Shown here in pieces: positions 8,922 to 16,177 of a stretch of DNA of 17,510 nt. The stretch spans positions 1 to 17,510 of the forward strand of contig JASHQT010000159.1 in NCBI GenBank assembly GCA_030039005.1. The letters are read 5' to 3'. The stretch comes from Bryobacteraceae bacterium. Its GTDB lineage: Bacteria; Acidobacteriota; Terriglobia; Bryobacterales; Bryobacteraceae. Every line of letters starts with the position of its first letter. The stretch's first letter is position 1. Both the position numbers and the translations under genes were made by a program. Below the pieces are notes generated by a model, which ran no database searches, had not been told where the DNA came from, and was given only the letters and a program-made list of their open reading frames with translations.

Positions 8922-10961
8922 ATGTCTTTCAAGCTCAGCAAATTCCTGGTCCCCGTGGGGGTCCTCTTCATGGTGTTCATTGCGTACGGCCAGGTTCAGG
9001 ATAGCAGCCAAAACGGTCTGCTGAATGGAACCTTTGCGTTCCGGCACGTCGCCATTCAGAACTTCGATGCAGATGGAGACCCCACCCAGGTCACGGCCAG
9101 CTATGGCACCATCCAGTTTGACGGCAAGGGGAACTACACGATCTCCGGCACCACGGTCGACAACACGGTTTCCAACGGTTCGCCCCAGGCCTTGAATGTC
9201 AGCGGCACTTACGCCATCGGATCGAATGGCGCCGGGTACGTGGCCAATCCTCTGTATCCGGCCAATCCCGATAATTACATGTACGGGGCTGTCTCGCAGG
9301 GCATTTACACGGGAAGCTCGACCGAGTCGGAAATTGGGAACAACGGGCTGAACGACATTTTCATCGCCATCCCGCTGGGCGCTGCGCCCACCAACGCGAG
9401 TTTCACCGCGCCCTATCAAACCGGGGTACTGGACTTCGCCGGCGGAACGAGCGCCGCGATCAAAAATGCCCTGTTTGAGCTGACCCCGAACGGCCAGGGC
9501 GCATTCGGTACGATTGCGCTTAACGGGCAAGCATCCAACCAGACAGCCACCAGCCTGACCCAGACCATCACGGGAGCGACGTACAGTTTCAGCAACGGGA
9601 GCGCGGCTCTGAGCATTCCCTTGCCGTCGGGCGTGAGCTCCGCCAATGCCCTGTTTACAGGCTCCAAGACCCTGTACCAATCAGGCGACGGCAACTTCAT
9701 CTTGGGATGGACCGCCACGGGCTACGACATTTTCTTCGGCGTAAAAGCGCTGACGATTACAGGAACGAACAGCGTCAGCCAGGGTTTGTATTTCACGGCG
9801 GCCTTGGAAGATTACCCCACAGTCGAGGGAACGGATTCATATTACGGGTCCACCAGCAATTCAGGCGACAACGCGGGCGACGCCATCGTGCATCAACGCT
9901 TGAATTCGCCTTTCGGATTCGCGTTCGATTACGGCTTCAATGATCTGATCGATCTGAATCCGGACGGCACCACCGGCGCCGACCTCTATGGTTACAACTA
10001 CATATTCGGTGACGGCGCGCAAGCGTTTGTCGCCATTGGAACCGAGGGATTTTTCTCGCTCGTGGTGGGCACGCACGCCGCGACGTTCTCGGGACCAGGC
10101 GTGTATCTAAGTCCGATTGGCGTGGTGAACGCTGCCAGCTACCAACCCATTACCGCTAGTTTGGCGCCCGGTGAGTTGATCACGCTCTTCGGCACGGGTC
10201 TTGCGTCGACGACCACGTCAGTTCAGGGCGGCGAGAGTTTCCCGACGAGTGTGGGCGGCGTCTCGGTCACAATCGACGACATACCCTGTCCGATTTATTA
10301 TGTGAGCCCGGCGCAGTTGTCGGTAATTGTGCCTTACGAAGTCGCCTCGAATAAAACGGGACTAGCCAACATTCAGGTCACCAACAACAAGGTGGCTTCG
10401 AATGTGGTTCAAATGTATCTGACCGATTCGGCCCCGGGTTCGTTCTCGCAATCTGAAAATGGCCTCGGGTTCGCGGCGGCGCTGCACGCAGCCACGAACG
10501 AGCTGATCACTTCAGAAGATCCGGCCCAGCCGGGCGAATACATTTCCCTTTACCTGACGGGGCTCGGCGTGGTTGATCCGACTATCCAAGACGGAGCCCT
10601 CGGGCCGACTTCTCCACTCAGTTATTCGGACCTATACAATACAGGCAATCTGAACGTTTATTTTAATGATTTCGGCCCGAACGGATATTCGGCCGGAAAT
10701 CCGGGCAGCATTGAATACGCGGGCCTCGCGCCCGGGCTTGCGGGGCTGTACCAGATCAACGTACAGGTTCCGGCTAGCGGGCTGGCTTCGGGCGACGACA
10801 TCTATGTGGAGTTCGTCACCGATGCGGCCGATGTGAACCAGATTTACATCCCGTACGGGACCAGCCGCCGGGACTCGCCGGCCGGGCCCACCGCGCATCC
10901 ACGCCTTCGGTCGCGGTCAGGACCGGGGTCGCGGCCTTCTCGTCGCCCGTTAGCCAACTAA
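8922..10961 (+). CDS. Secreted beta-rich protein with Solibacter-type C-terminal domain (TIGR03437)
   Basis: 679 residues. The signal peptide has a KLSK n-region and core FLVPVGVLFMVFIAYG. Residues about 30-390 are Gly/Asn/Ser/Thr-rich beta sequence with loosely repeating units: LNGTFAFRHV, YGTIQFDGKGNYTISG, SGTYAIGSNGAGYV; then ALFELTPNGQGAFGTIALNG; then GLYFTAALEDY. I know no function for this part. Residues about 399-645 carry the domain first described in Solibacter (TIGR03437): GVVNAASYQP, LAPGELITLFGTGLA, PCPIYYVSPAQLSVIVPYEV, PGEYISLYLTGLGVVDP, GLYQINVQVP, VYIPYG-like end. The domain's role is unknown; it sits at the C-termini of many exported proteins in this lineage. The last ~31 residues (from nt 10866) are Arg/Pro/Ser-rich and unlike the domain. 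The gene is divergent from the S53 peptidase and shares a 142-base region with it. A structural or adhesive envelope role is a guess. Confidence 0.88.
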   Translation: MSFKLSKFLVPVGVLFMVFIAYGQVQDSSQNGLLNGTFAFRHVAIQNFDADGDPTQVTASYGTIQFDGKGNYTISGTTVDNTVSNGSPQALNVSGTYAIGSNGAGYVANPLYPANPDNYMYGAVSQGIYTGSSTESEIGNNGLNDIFIAIPLGAAPTNASFTAPYQTGVLDFAGGTSAAIKNALFELTPNGQGAFGTIALNGQASNQTATSLTQTITGATYSFSNGSAALSIPLPSGVSSANALFTGSKTLYQSGDGNFILGWTATGYDIFFGVKALTITGTNSVSQGLYFTAALEDYPTVEGTDSYYGSTSNSGDNAGDAIVHQRLNSPFGFAFDYGFNDLIDLNPDGTTGADLYGYNYIFGDGAQAFVAIGTEGFFSLVVGTHAATFSGPGVYLSPIGVVNAASYQPITASLAPGELITLFGTGLASTTTSVQGGESFPTSVGGVSVTIDDIPCPIYYVSPAQLSVIVPYEVASNKTGLANIQVTNNKVASNVVQMYLTDSAPGSFSQSENGLGFAAALHAATNELITSEDPAQPGEYISLYLTGLGVVDPTIQDGALGPTSPLSYSDLYNTGNLNVYFNDFGPNGYSAGNPGSIEYAGLAPGLAGLYQINVQVPASGLASGDDIYVEFVTDAADVNQIYIPYGTSRRDSPAGPTAHPRLRSRSGPGSRPSRRPLAN

Positions 10962-11047
10962 AGCGCCCGCGACCGGCAACGTCTACGGATGCCGCGTGGC
11001 GCGCTTGAGGACCATCCTGGCGGCCGGCAGGGTGGCTTTCGGAGTTA

Positions 11048-12337
11048 CTAGCCGGACGTCTCGATCTTCGGGCCCACGGTGCGCGCTCTCGATCGTTTCC
11101 CTCTTTCGGAAATCAAGCGCATAACCCGCTGCGCCAGTTCGGACGCCTGGAAGGGTTTCACGATGTAGTCGTCGGCTCCGTCGTTTGCGCTGCGAGCCAC
11201 GTCCGTTCTTTGGCCGCGGGCCGTCAGCATGAGGATGGGCAGGTCCCGCGTGACGAAATTGCGGCGAACCCGTTTGAGGACTTCGAAGCCATCCAGGCCG
11301 GGCATCTCGACGTCGAGTACGATCACATCGGGAATGCGCTCTCGCAGCGCGGCCAGAGCCTGGCCTCCATCGCACGCGACGTCGCATTCGATGTCAGACT
11401 GCCGAAACACCTCCCTTACCAGGGCGATCACGTTCGGATCGTCGTCGGCCAGCAGAACGCGGGAGCGTCTCTTCTGGTTTTCGGATGCATCATCCAGTGC
11501 GGCTTGCGTGGCACTGCCGATGAGCCGCAACACTCTCAGCAAAACCTCGTCCGCGTCCCAGGGAGCGATCAGGAAATCGAAAGAACGCGGGGGCAGCATG
11601 GAGAGCGTCCGCAGCCAGTCGCGCGAGGTGATCAAGACGGCCGGCACGGCCAGCTGATCGATCGGCAGACTGGAGCCCGGCCCCCCGCGGTGATTGACGA
11701 TGAGCGCGTCGTATTCGGTTTGCCGGACCGTCCAATCGCCTTCGACGTCCTCGAAAACGAGCCGCGGGTGAGAATGCTCCGCGGCGCTCCGAATCCGATG
11801 CGCTTCCTCCTGCGAAAGCCCGGCCAGTCCCACTCGCTGGACCGCCTCTGTGTCACTGGGCCTGCCGGACCCGGGATCTTTCAAGATGGCCTCCCCTGGA
11901 TCCCGTCCTTCCCCAAGCAAGGAATCGCGCCGCTCAACGAGAAAGTCCGGATCGTCGGAAGCACCGCTGGAGCGAAGGCCCTTGGAGAACTCTCGAATGA
12001 CAGGCAGGAACACGGCAGCGTCCAAGGGCTTGGGAATATGTCCGTCGCATCCGGCTTCTCGGGTCCTCTGGAGGTCGGAATGATGGGTGAAGGCAGTGAG
12101 AGCAATGATCACGGTCTTGCGTTGCGCCGCATCAAGACGCAAGCGCTTGATGAATTCCAAACCATCCATGCGCGGAATCTGAAGGTCCACGAGAATCAAC
12201 TGCGGATGAAACCACTGCAGAAGCTCCATCGCCTCTTCCGTGCTGGCAGCGGTTTGGGCGATGTACCGGGCCGCCTTTAAAAGAGAGACCATCAACTTCG
12301 ATTGCCCCTCGTTGTCTTCTACAATCAGGACTTCCAC
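11048..12337 (-). CDS. Triple-receiver response-regulator protein (REC - degenerate REC - REC), no output domain
   Basis: 429 residues from the GTG at 12337, chosen because GGAGGAG lies 10 bases upstream and the protein then opens directly on EVLIVEDN; an ATG at 12361 would add eight residues but has no Shine-Dalgarno. Receiver 1 (about 2-120) has the acidic pair in VEDN, phospho-acceptor D51 in LILVDLQIP, T81 and K103 in PKPLD. The middle segment (about 178-278) keeps the receiver outline (YDALIVN, PAVLITS, FDFLIAPWDADEVL), but has Asn215 at the acceptor position and Ala258 in place of the conserved Lys, so it is probably unphosphorylatable. Receiver 3 (about 293-412) is canonical: ADDD, D342 in VIVLDVEMPG, T372, K394 in VKPF. 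No DNA-binding, cyclase or kinase domain follows. Its gene lies 100 bases downstream of the Hpt gene in the same direction, suggesting they share a phosphorelay. Confidence 0.9.
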   Translation of the reverse strand: MEVLIVEDNEGQSKLMVSLLKAARYIAQTAASTEEAMELLQWFHPQLILVDLQIPRMDGLEFIKRLRLDAAQRKTVIIALTAFTHHSDLQRTREAGCDGHIPKPLDAAVFLPVIREFSKGLRSSGASDDPDFLVERRDSLLGEGRDPGEAILKDPGSGRPSDTEAVQRVGLAGLSQEEAHRIRSAAEHSHPRLVFEDVEGDWTVRQTEYDALIVNHRGGPGSSLPIDQLAVPAVLITSRDWLRTLSMLPPRSFDFLIAPWDADEVLLRVLRLIGSATQAALDDASENQKRRSRVLLADDDPNVIALVREVFRQSDIECDVACDGGQALAALRERIPDVIVLDVEMPGLDGFEVLKRVRRNFVTRDLPILMLTARGQRTDVARSANDGADDYIVKPFQASELAQRVMRLISERGKRSRARTVGPKIETSG

Positions 12338-12347
12338 GGCAATCCGG

Positions 12348-12354
12348 CTCCTCC
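12348..12354 (-). promoter_or_regulatory. Shine-Dalgarno sequence GGAGGAG deciding the receiver-protein start
   Basis: It reads GGAGGAG on the minus strand, 10 bases before the GTG at 12337. It lies inside the upstream-extended frame from the ATG at 12361, and no comparable site precedes that ATG. This favours the GTG start. Confidence 0.55.
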
Positions 12355-12437
12355 AGAACATATCGGCTACTGGCGGACGGCGGGCGAATACGGCGGATGG
12401 TCAAAGCGGGCAAACCCTTCGCTGGCCCTGCGAGCAG

Positions 12438-12761
12438 TCAACCGCCAGCGATCTCGATGCGATTCAGATAGTCCTCCAAATACGCCACTTGGCGCTGGAT
12501 TTGGAAATCGTCGTCGCGTGCTGACGCCTCTTCGATGCACGCGCCGATTTCGGTCAAGGCCGGAATGCCATAGGCGCCGCCCGTACCCTTGAGGCGATGG
12601 CCGAAAACGCGAGTGCTGTCGTGATCGGCTCGTGCCAGAGCGCTCTTAGCGGCGGCCAGCGCTTCCAAGCAATTGGCGCGATAGAACCTCAGAAGGCTGG
12701 GTGGAATGCCTTGGGGAGGGTGAACAAGAATCTTTTCCATCGAACACCCCGAGGATCTCAT
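12438..12761 (-). CDS. Hpt-domain phosphotransfer protein
   Basis: 107 residues, almost entirely one histidine-phosphotransfer domain. The signature FGHRLKGTGGAYG places the phosphorylatable His at residue 55, within a predicted four-helix bundle (LLRFYRANCLEALAAAKSALARAD; ALTEIGACIEEASARDDD; QRQVAYLEDYLNRIE). Family members carry phosphate between a hybrid kinase's receiver and a response regulator. No kinase is encoded in the window, so the donor is elsewhere. The triple-receiver gene follows 100 bases downstream on the same strand and is the natural partner. The start is uncertain: Met8 (ATG at 12740), with GGGGTG a few bases upstream, is as plausible as the ATG at 12761 and loses no domain sequence. 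Confidence 0.87.
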   Translation of the reverse strand: MRSSGCSMEKILVHPPQGIPPSLLRFYRANCLEALAAAKSALARADHDSTRVFGHRLKGTGGAYGIPALTEIGACIEEASARDDDFQIQRQVAYLEDYLNRIEIAGG

Positions 12762-12854
12762 CGGCCGCGACCGGTGAGAATATGAGACCAGCCGTCTTGC
12801 TCAAGGCCGGCGATGCGGGGCTGACGGTCGCCGCCCGCCATTGGGAGGCGCCCT

Positions 12855-12866
12855 CCGGAATTCCGG
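12855..12866. repeat. Perfect 12-base palindrome CCGGAATTCCGG
   Basis: A self-complementary 12-mer with no spacer, in the 169-base divergent gap between the Hpt gene (minus) and the glycosyltransferase gene (plus). It lies about 30-40 bases upstream of the -35 proposed for the glycosyltransferase. It could be an operator; chance cannot be excluded. Confidence 0.35.
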
Positions 12867-12895
12867 CTCGCGTGTTCGGCTGCCTTGGCTGAAGC

Positions 12896-12923
12896 TTGCT
12901 CGGCAACTTTCGCTTGCTATGAT
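12896..12923 (+). promoter_or_regulatory. Candidate sigma-70-type promoter for the glycosyltransferase gene
   Basis: TTGCTC (12896-12901), a 16-base spacer and TATGAT (12918-12923). The -10 is close to consensus, the -35 is partial. Transcription would start at about 12930, next to the GTG at 12931, so the mRNA could be leaderless. That would explain why no well-spaced Shine-Dalgarno is present. Confidence 0.45.
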
Positions 12924-12930
12924 CTGAAAG

Positions 12931-13680
12931 GTGAATGAACGATCTGTGATGATCGTTGTGCCTTGCTACAACGAAGAACTCCGTCTGCCGGCGGAACAAT
13001 TTCAACGATTTCTCTCGGAATCCGGGGTCAGTTTCGTGTTCGTCGACGATGGAAGCCGAGACAAGACCCTGGAGCGGCTGGAAAGCCTCCGTAACGGCCA
13101 CGAGGACCGCGTATTCGTACTGGCTTCACCCCAAAATCGAGGCAAAGCCGAAGCCGTCCGCGTGGGTTTGAACTTCGCGCTGGATCGGAACGCGCAATAC
13201 GCCGGCTACTGGGATGCCGACCTGGCTACGCCGCTGGATGCCATTCAGGAATTCATGGCGGTGTTAGACGCGCGGCCGGATCTCGAGATGGTGTTCGGCG
13301 CGCGGGTCAAGTTGCTGGGACGCAAAGTTCGCCGCAAAACCAGCCGCCATTACCTGGGCCGCGTATTCGCGACGGCGGTTTCGCTGATCCTGCGAATGCC
13401 GATTTACGACACCCAGTGCGGCGCCAAGCTTTTCCGCGTGGGGCTCCTGACCCGGGAACTAGTGGCGGAGCCATTCGGATCGCGCTGGGTGTTCGACGTC
13501 GAATTGCTGGCCCGTTATATCCGCCGGCTGGGTTCCGCGGAAACCGCCGCCCTGCGTATCTACGAATATCCCTTGCAGGCCTGGGAGGATGTCGGCGGCT
13601 CCAAGGTCAAAGCGCGCGATTTTCTCCTAGCCGTGCGCGATGTTTTCTGGATTTATTGGAAATATATGCGCAATGCTTGA
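12931..13680 (+). CDS. Family 2 glycosyltransferase, polyprenyl-phosphate glucosyltransferase-like
   Basis: 249 residues, GT-A fold. It shows VPCYNEE (10-16), the nucleotide-binding FVDDGSRDKT (D39-D40), DAD metal motif at 95-97 (WDADLATPLD), and the QCGAKLFR (162-169) and RWVFDVELL blocks typical of dolichyl/undecaprenyl-phosphate glucosyltransferases (ALG5-like). These transfer a sugar from an NDP donor to a polyprenyl phosphate at the inner membrane face. Only an amphipathic C-terminus (VFWIYWKYM) might bind the membrane; there are no clear transmembrane helices. The frame begins at GTG 12931; GTG 12946 and ATG 12949 are possible alternative starts, since AAAGG abuts the first GTG. The stop is 3 bases from that of the converging rfbC gene. 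It probably serves the same surface glycan as the adjacent rfb operon. Confidence 0.87.
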   Translation: MNERSVMIVVPCYNEELRLPAEQFQRFLSESGVSFVFVDDGSRDKTLERLESLRNGHEDRVFVLASPQNRGKAEAVRVGLNFALDRNAQYAGYWDADLATPLDAIQEFMAVLDARPDLEMVFGARVKLLGRKVRRKTSRHYLGRVFATAVSLILRMPIYDTQCGAKLFRVGLLTRELVAEPFGSRWVFDVELLARYIRRLGSAETAALRIYEYPLQAWEDVGGSKVKARDFLLAVRDVFWIYWKYMRNA

Positions 13681-13683
13681 GGA

Positions 13684-14244
13684 TTATTTGTGCTGCGTTT
13701 CCCAATCGTAGCAAATGTTGGGATCGTCGTAGGGAATGCGGCCCTCGTCCTGCGGATCGTAGAAGCGATCGGTCAGATACACCAGTATGGCGGGAGCGGT
13801 TCCGATGACCTTATACCCGTGCGCAATCCCGGGCGGCACCAGGATCTGCCAGTGCCGCTGCGAACCGGCGTAGAGTGTATTGCGAACGCCGAACGTACTC
13901 GATTCCGGGCGCAGATCCACCAGCGCGATTTGCAGCATGCCCTCGAGCGGCGCCCAGCAATCGGTCTGCCGCAGATGGAAGTGAAAGGCTTTGACCGTGC
14001 CCGGATAGCTCAGCGCGGCCGAAATCTGCGTGCTCTCCTGGGGGAAAGCGGCGGGAAGGCCCTGGCCTAAGCGCGCGATCTCGAGGAAATACCCGCGGTC
14101 GTCCGGGAAAACCGTGTGAGGAGCGATGCGGACGCCGGCGATCAGATCCTTGGAATCGGGGGTCAGGATCACCCGGCCGATCCCTTTGTCACAGCTAGGA
14201 ATGGCAATGCGGCCCGCGGATTGTTCGCGCGTGGGAGTGGTCAT
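13684..14244 (-). CDS. rfbC: dTDP-4-dehydrorhamnose 3,5-epimerase (RmlC-type cupin)
   Basis: 186 residues, close to the family's usual size. Visible are PHTVFPDDRGYFLEI, the cupin strand with the expected catalytic-base His (TVKAFHFHLRQTDCW), ILVPPGIAHGYKVI, and the C-terminal LTDRFYDPQDEGRIPYDDPNI block. The enzyme epimerises dTDP-4-keto-6-deoxyglucose at C3 and C5. The His region reads AFHFH instead of the textbook GLHYQ, which is seen in a divergent RmlC-like branch, so single-carbon epimerisation is possible. Its ATG overlaps the rfbA stop by 4 bases (ATGA), so the two are translationally coupled. It is last in the operon and convergent, 3 bases apart, with the plus-strand glycosyltransferase. 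Confidence 0.88.
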   Translation of the reverse strand: MTTPTREQSAGRIAIPSCDKGIGRVILTPDSKDLIAGVRIAPHTVFPDDRGYFLEIARLGQGLPAAFPQESTQISAALSYPGTVKAFHFHLRQTDCWAPLEGMLQIALVDLRPESSTFGVRNTLYAGSQRHWQILVPPGIAHGYKVIGTAPAILVYLTDRFYDPQDEGRIPYDDPNICYDWETQHK

Positions 14245-14996
14245 CGGCCCCCTTCCACCGATTCAACTGCCGCGGTCCGCTGGCGCGTCTCGGCGACCAA
14301 GTTGCCGGCACGCAGCAGAGAATCGAAAGTTCCCGCGTCGGTCCACCAGCCATCCAGATGCGCGTAGGTCATCGTGCCTTCCCGAATATAAGCGTTGTTG
14401 ACGTCGGTGATTTCGAGCTCTCCGCGGCCGGAAGGAACCAACTCGCGGACCTTGTCGAACACCGTTGCGTCGTACATATAGATGCCCGTGACCGCGTAAT
14501 TCGATTTCGGACTCTTGGGTTTTTCCTCGACGCCGACAATACGCCCGCCGCGAACCTCGGCTACCCCGAAGCGCTCGGCGTCATGCACTTCCTTGAGCAG
14601 GATCTTGGCGCCGCATTCCTGGCGCTTAAAATCCTCCGCCATATGGCGGATGCTGCGCTCGATAATATTGTCTCCGAGGATCACGCAAATGCGGCCGCCG
14701 TCGGCGAAATGCTCGGCCAGCGCGAGCGCATCGGCGATGCCCCCTTCCCCTTCCTGGTAGGTGTAATCCAGGTGCTTCAGTCCGAATTCCTTACCATTGG
14801 CGAGCAGACGCAGAAAGTCTCCCGAATTCCGGCCTCCCGTCACCACCAGGATTTCTCGAATGCCCGCATCCACCAGCGTCTGGATGGGGTAGTAAATCAT
14901 CGGCTTGTCATAAACCGGCAGTAGATGTTTATTGGTGATCTTGGTGAGCGGCAACATTCGGCTGCCGGTGCCGCCGGCGAGAACCACGCCCTTCAT
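14241..14996 (-). CDS. rfbA: Glucose-1-phosphate thymidylyltransferase (short form)
   Basis: 251 residues. Makes dTDP-glucose from dTTP and glucose-1-phosphate, the entry step of the pathway. The N-terminal nucleotide-binding signature is LAGGTGSRMLPLT, followed by NKHLLPVYDKPMIYYP, metal-binding ILGDN (D109), VEEKPKSPKSNYAVTGIYMY, GRGELEITDVN and GWWTDAGTFDSL. The protein is about 40 residues shorter than the enterobacterial enzyme; it lacks the C-terminal extension, as in a known short class. The substrate segment reads GEGGIADALALAE where the longer class has a GLAQA-type motif, so the exact nucleotide is supported mainly by the rfbB and rfbC neighbours. The upstream Shine-Dalgarno is weak (GGTGG). 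It follows rfbB by 131 bases and overlaps rfbC by 4. Confidence 0.9.
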   Translation of the reverse strand: MKGVVLAGGTGSRMLPLTKITNKHLLPVYDKPMIYYPIQTLVDAGIREILVVTGGRNSGDFLRLLANGKEFGLKHLDYTYQEGEGGIADALALAEHFADGGRICVILGDNIIERSIRHMAEDFKRQECGAKILLKEVHDAERFGVAEVRGGRIVGVEEKPKSPKSNYAVTGIYMYDATVFDKVRELVPSGRGELEITDVNNAYIREGTMTYAHLDGWWTDAGTFDSLLRAGNLVAETRQRTAAVESVEGGR

Positions 14997-15127
14997 TGCG
15001 CCACCACCCTTCGGCGGCGCAGCGCCCGGATGGCCCGGGAACCCGTTTTGAAATCGCGCATTCAGGTCAATTATACCTTGCAGCCGGAGCTTTCCCGGCC
15101 ATCGTCGGCCACCAAATCAACCAGGAA
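14997..15127 (-). other. Non-coding gap within the rfb operon
   Basis: 131 bases between the rfbB stop and the rfbA start, the largest gap in an otherwise tightly packed operon. I see no convincing terminator or promoter. It could hold an internal promoter or simply be spacer. Confidence 0.3.
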
Positions 15128-16165
15128 TTACCCGGCGGATATCTCCCGCAGCTCTTCGGCCCGCCGGGCATAATTGCGGTCGTGATAGCGCCGATACTCG
15201 CCGGTGCGTACGTGCGCCACCCACTCCGGATGGTCGCGATACCACTCGACGGTGGCCTGTAAGCCCTGCTCGAAACCCGTCTCGGGCTTCCAGCCAGTTT
15301 CGCGCATCAGCTTCTCACTGGACAGCGCGTAGCGGCGATCGTGACCCGGCCGGTCCGTGACATATTCGATCAGGCTGGACGGCTTTCCGGTGATGGCAAG
15401 AATCATGTCCACCACGGATTTGTTGGGGAGGGACCGATTGCCGCCGATATTGTAAATCTCGCCTTCGCGCCCTTTCTCAAGCAGCGTCAGGATCGCCCGG
15501 CAATGATCCTCGACGTAAAGCCAATCGCGAATCTGCTGGCCGTCGCCATACACGGGAAGCGGACGGTTATCGAAGGCGTGCGTGATCATGAGCGGGATGA
15601 GCTTCTCCGGAAACTGACAAGGGCCGTAGTTGTTGGAAGCCCGCGTGACGACCACCGGCAGCTTGTAGGTCTTGTGATAGCTCAAGGCCAGCAGGTCCGA
15701 TCCGGCTTTACCCGCCGAATACGGGCTGCTCGGCTGCAGCGGGAATTGTTCATCGGCTTCGAGCGGCGGCTCCAGGCTGCCGTAGACTTCATCGGTGGAA
15801 ATGTGGAGGTAGCGGGAGACCCTGTGGGCGCGCATGGTTTCGAGCAGGCTGAAGGTGCCGCGCAGGTTGGTCTCGAAAACCGGCTGCGGCGCGAAGATGC
15901 TGCGGTCGACATGGGACTCGGCGGCGAAATGCACCACCGCGTCCGGCTTCACTTCTTCGAAGACCCGCCTCAGGGCATCGGTGTCGCAGATGTCGGCCTG
16001 AAAAAATCGATAGTGCGGATGGCCCGCCACGGAAGCCAGATTCTCCAGGTTGCCGGCGTAGGTGAGCTTGTCGACGTTGGCGATTTCAAGCGCGGCATCC
16101 TCGATAGCCAGGCGGACGAAACAGGAACCGATGAAGCCCGCGCCGCCGGTAACCAAGATTCTCAT
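15128..16165 (-). CDS. rfbB: dTDP-glucose 4,6-dehydratase
   Basis: 345 residues, typical length for this extended short-chain dehydrogenase. The Rossmann motif is TGGAGFIG (6-13). The 4,6-dehydratase signature STDEVYGS (T124, D125, E126) and the catalytic YSAGK (Y149, K153) are intact, as are NNYGPCQFPEKLIPL, VYGDGQQIRDWLYVEDH and the sugar-nucleotide site RPGHDRRYA. It converts dTDP-glucose to dTDP-4-keto-6-deoxyglucose using bound NAD. The start is fixed by GGAG 5 bases upstream of the ATG, which lies 12 bases after the stop of the preceding glycosyltransferase. It is third in the visible operon: epimerase, glycosyltransferase, rfbB, rfbA, rfbC. Confidence 0.95.
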   Translation of the reverse strand: MRILVTGGAGFIGSCFVRLAIEDAALEIANVDKLTYAGNLENLASVAGHPHYRFFQADICDTDALRRVFEEVKPDAVVHFAAESHVDRSIFAPQPVFETNLRGTFSLLETMRAHRVSRYLHISTDEVYGSLEPPLEADEQFPLQPSSPYSAGKAGSDLLALSYHKTYKLPVVVTRASNNYGPCQFPEKLIPLMITHAFDNRPLPVYGDGQQIRDWLYVEDHCRAILTLLEKGREGEIYNIGGNRSLPNKSVVDMILAITGKPSSLIEYVTDRPGHDRRYALSSEKLMRETGWKPETGFEQGLQATVEWYRDHPEWVAHVRTGEYRRYHDRNYARRAEELREISAG

Positions 16166-16170
16166 AGAAA

Positions 16171-16174
16171 CTCC
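16171..16174 (-). promoter_or_regulatory. Shine-Dalgarno sequence GGAG of rfbB
   Basis: Reads GGAG on the minus strand, 5 bases before the ATG at 16165 and inside the 12-base gap to the upstream gene. It confirms the rfbB start and ties the two genes together. Confidence 0.65.
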
Positions 16175-16177
16175 ATT

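Noticed and set aside
8780..8980. N-terminal extension of the S53 peptidase to the ATG at 8980
   Set aside because: The added 67 residues bury the signal peptide, look like translated non-coding DNA and overlap the first codons of the divergent gene.
10855..10961. A frameshift at the end of the TIGR03437 protein
   Set aside because: Neither alternative frame restores recognisable domain sequence or a membrane/sorting signal, so the odd tail is reported as it stands.
10962..11047. A bidirectional terminator between the TIGR03437 gene and the receiver gene
   Set aside because: Only weak 4-base stems (CCTG/CAGG) and no T-run were found in this 86-base convergent gap.
11210..12280. A 356-codon open frame on the plus strand
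   Set aside because: Antisense to the triple-receiver gene, whose motifs are clear; no motif of its own.
12701..12892. A 63-codon plus-strand frame between the Hpt and glycosyltransferase genes
   Set aside because: It overlaps the Hpt gene antisense, has no Shine-Dalgarno sequence and no recognisable features.
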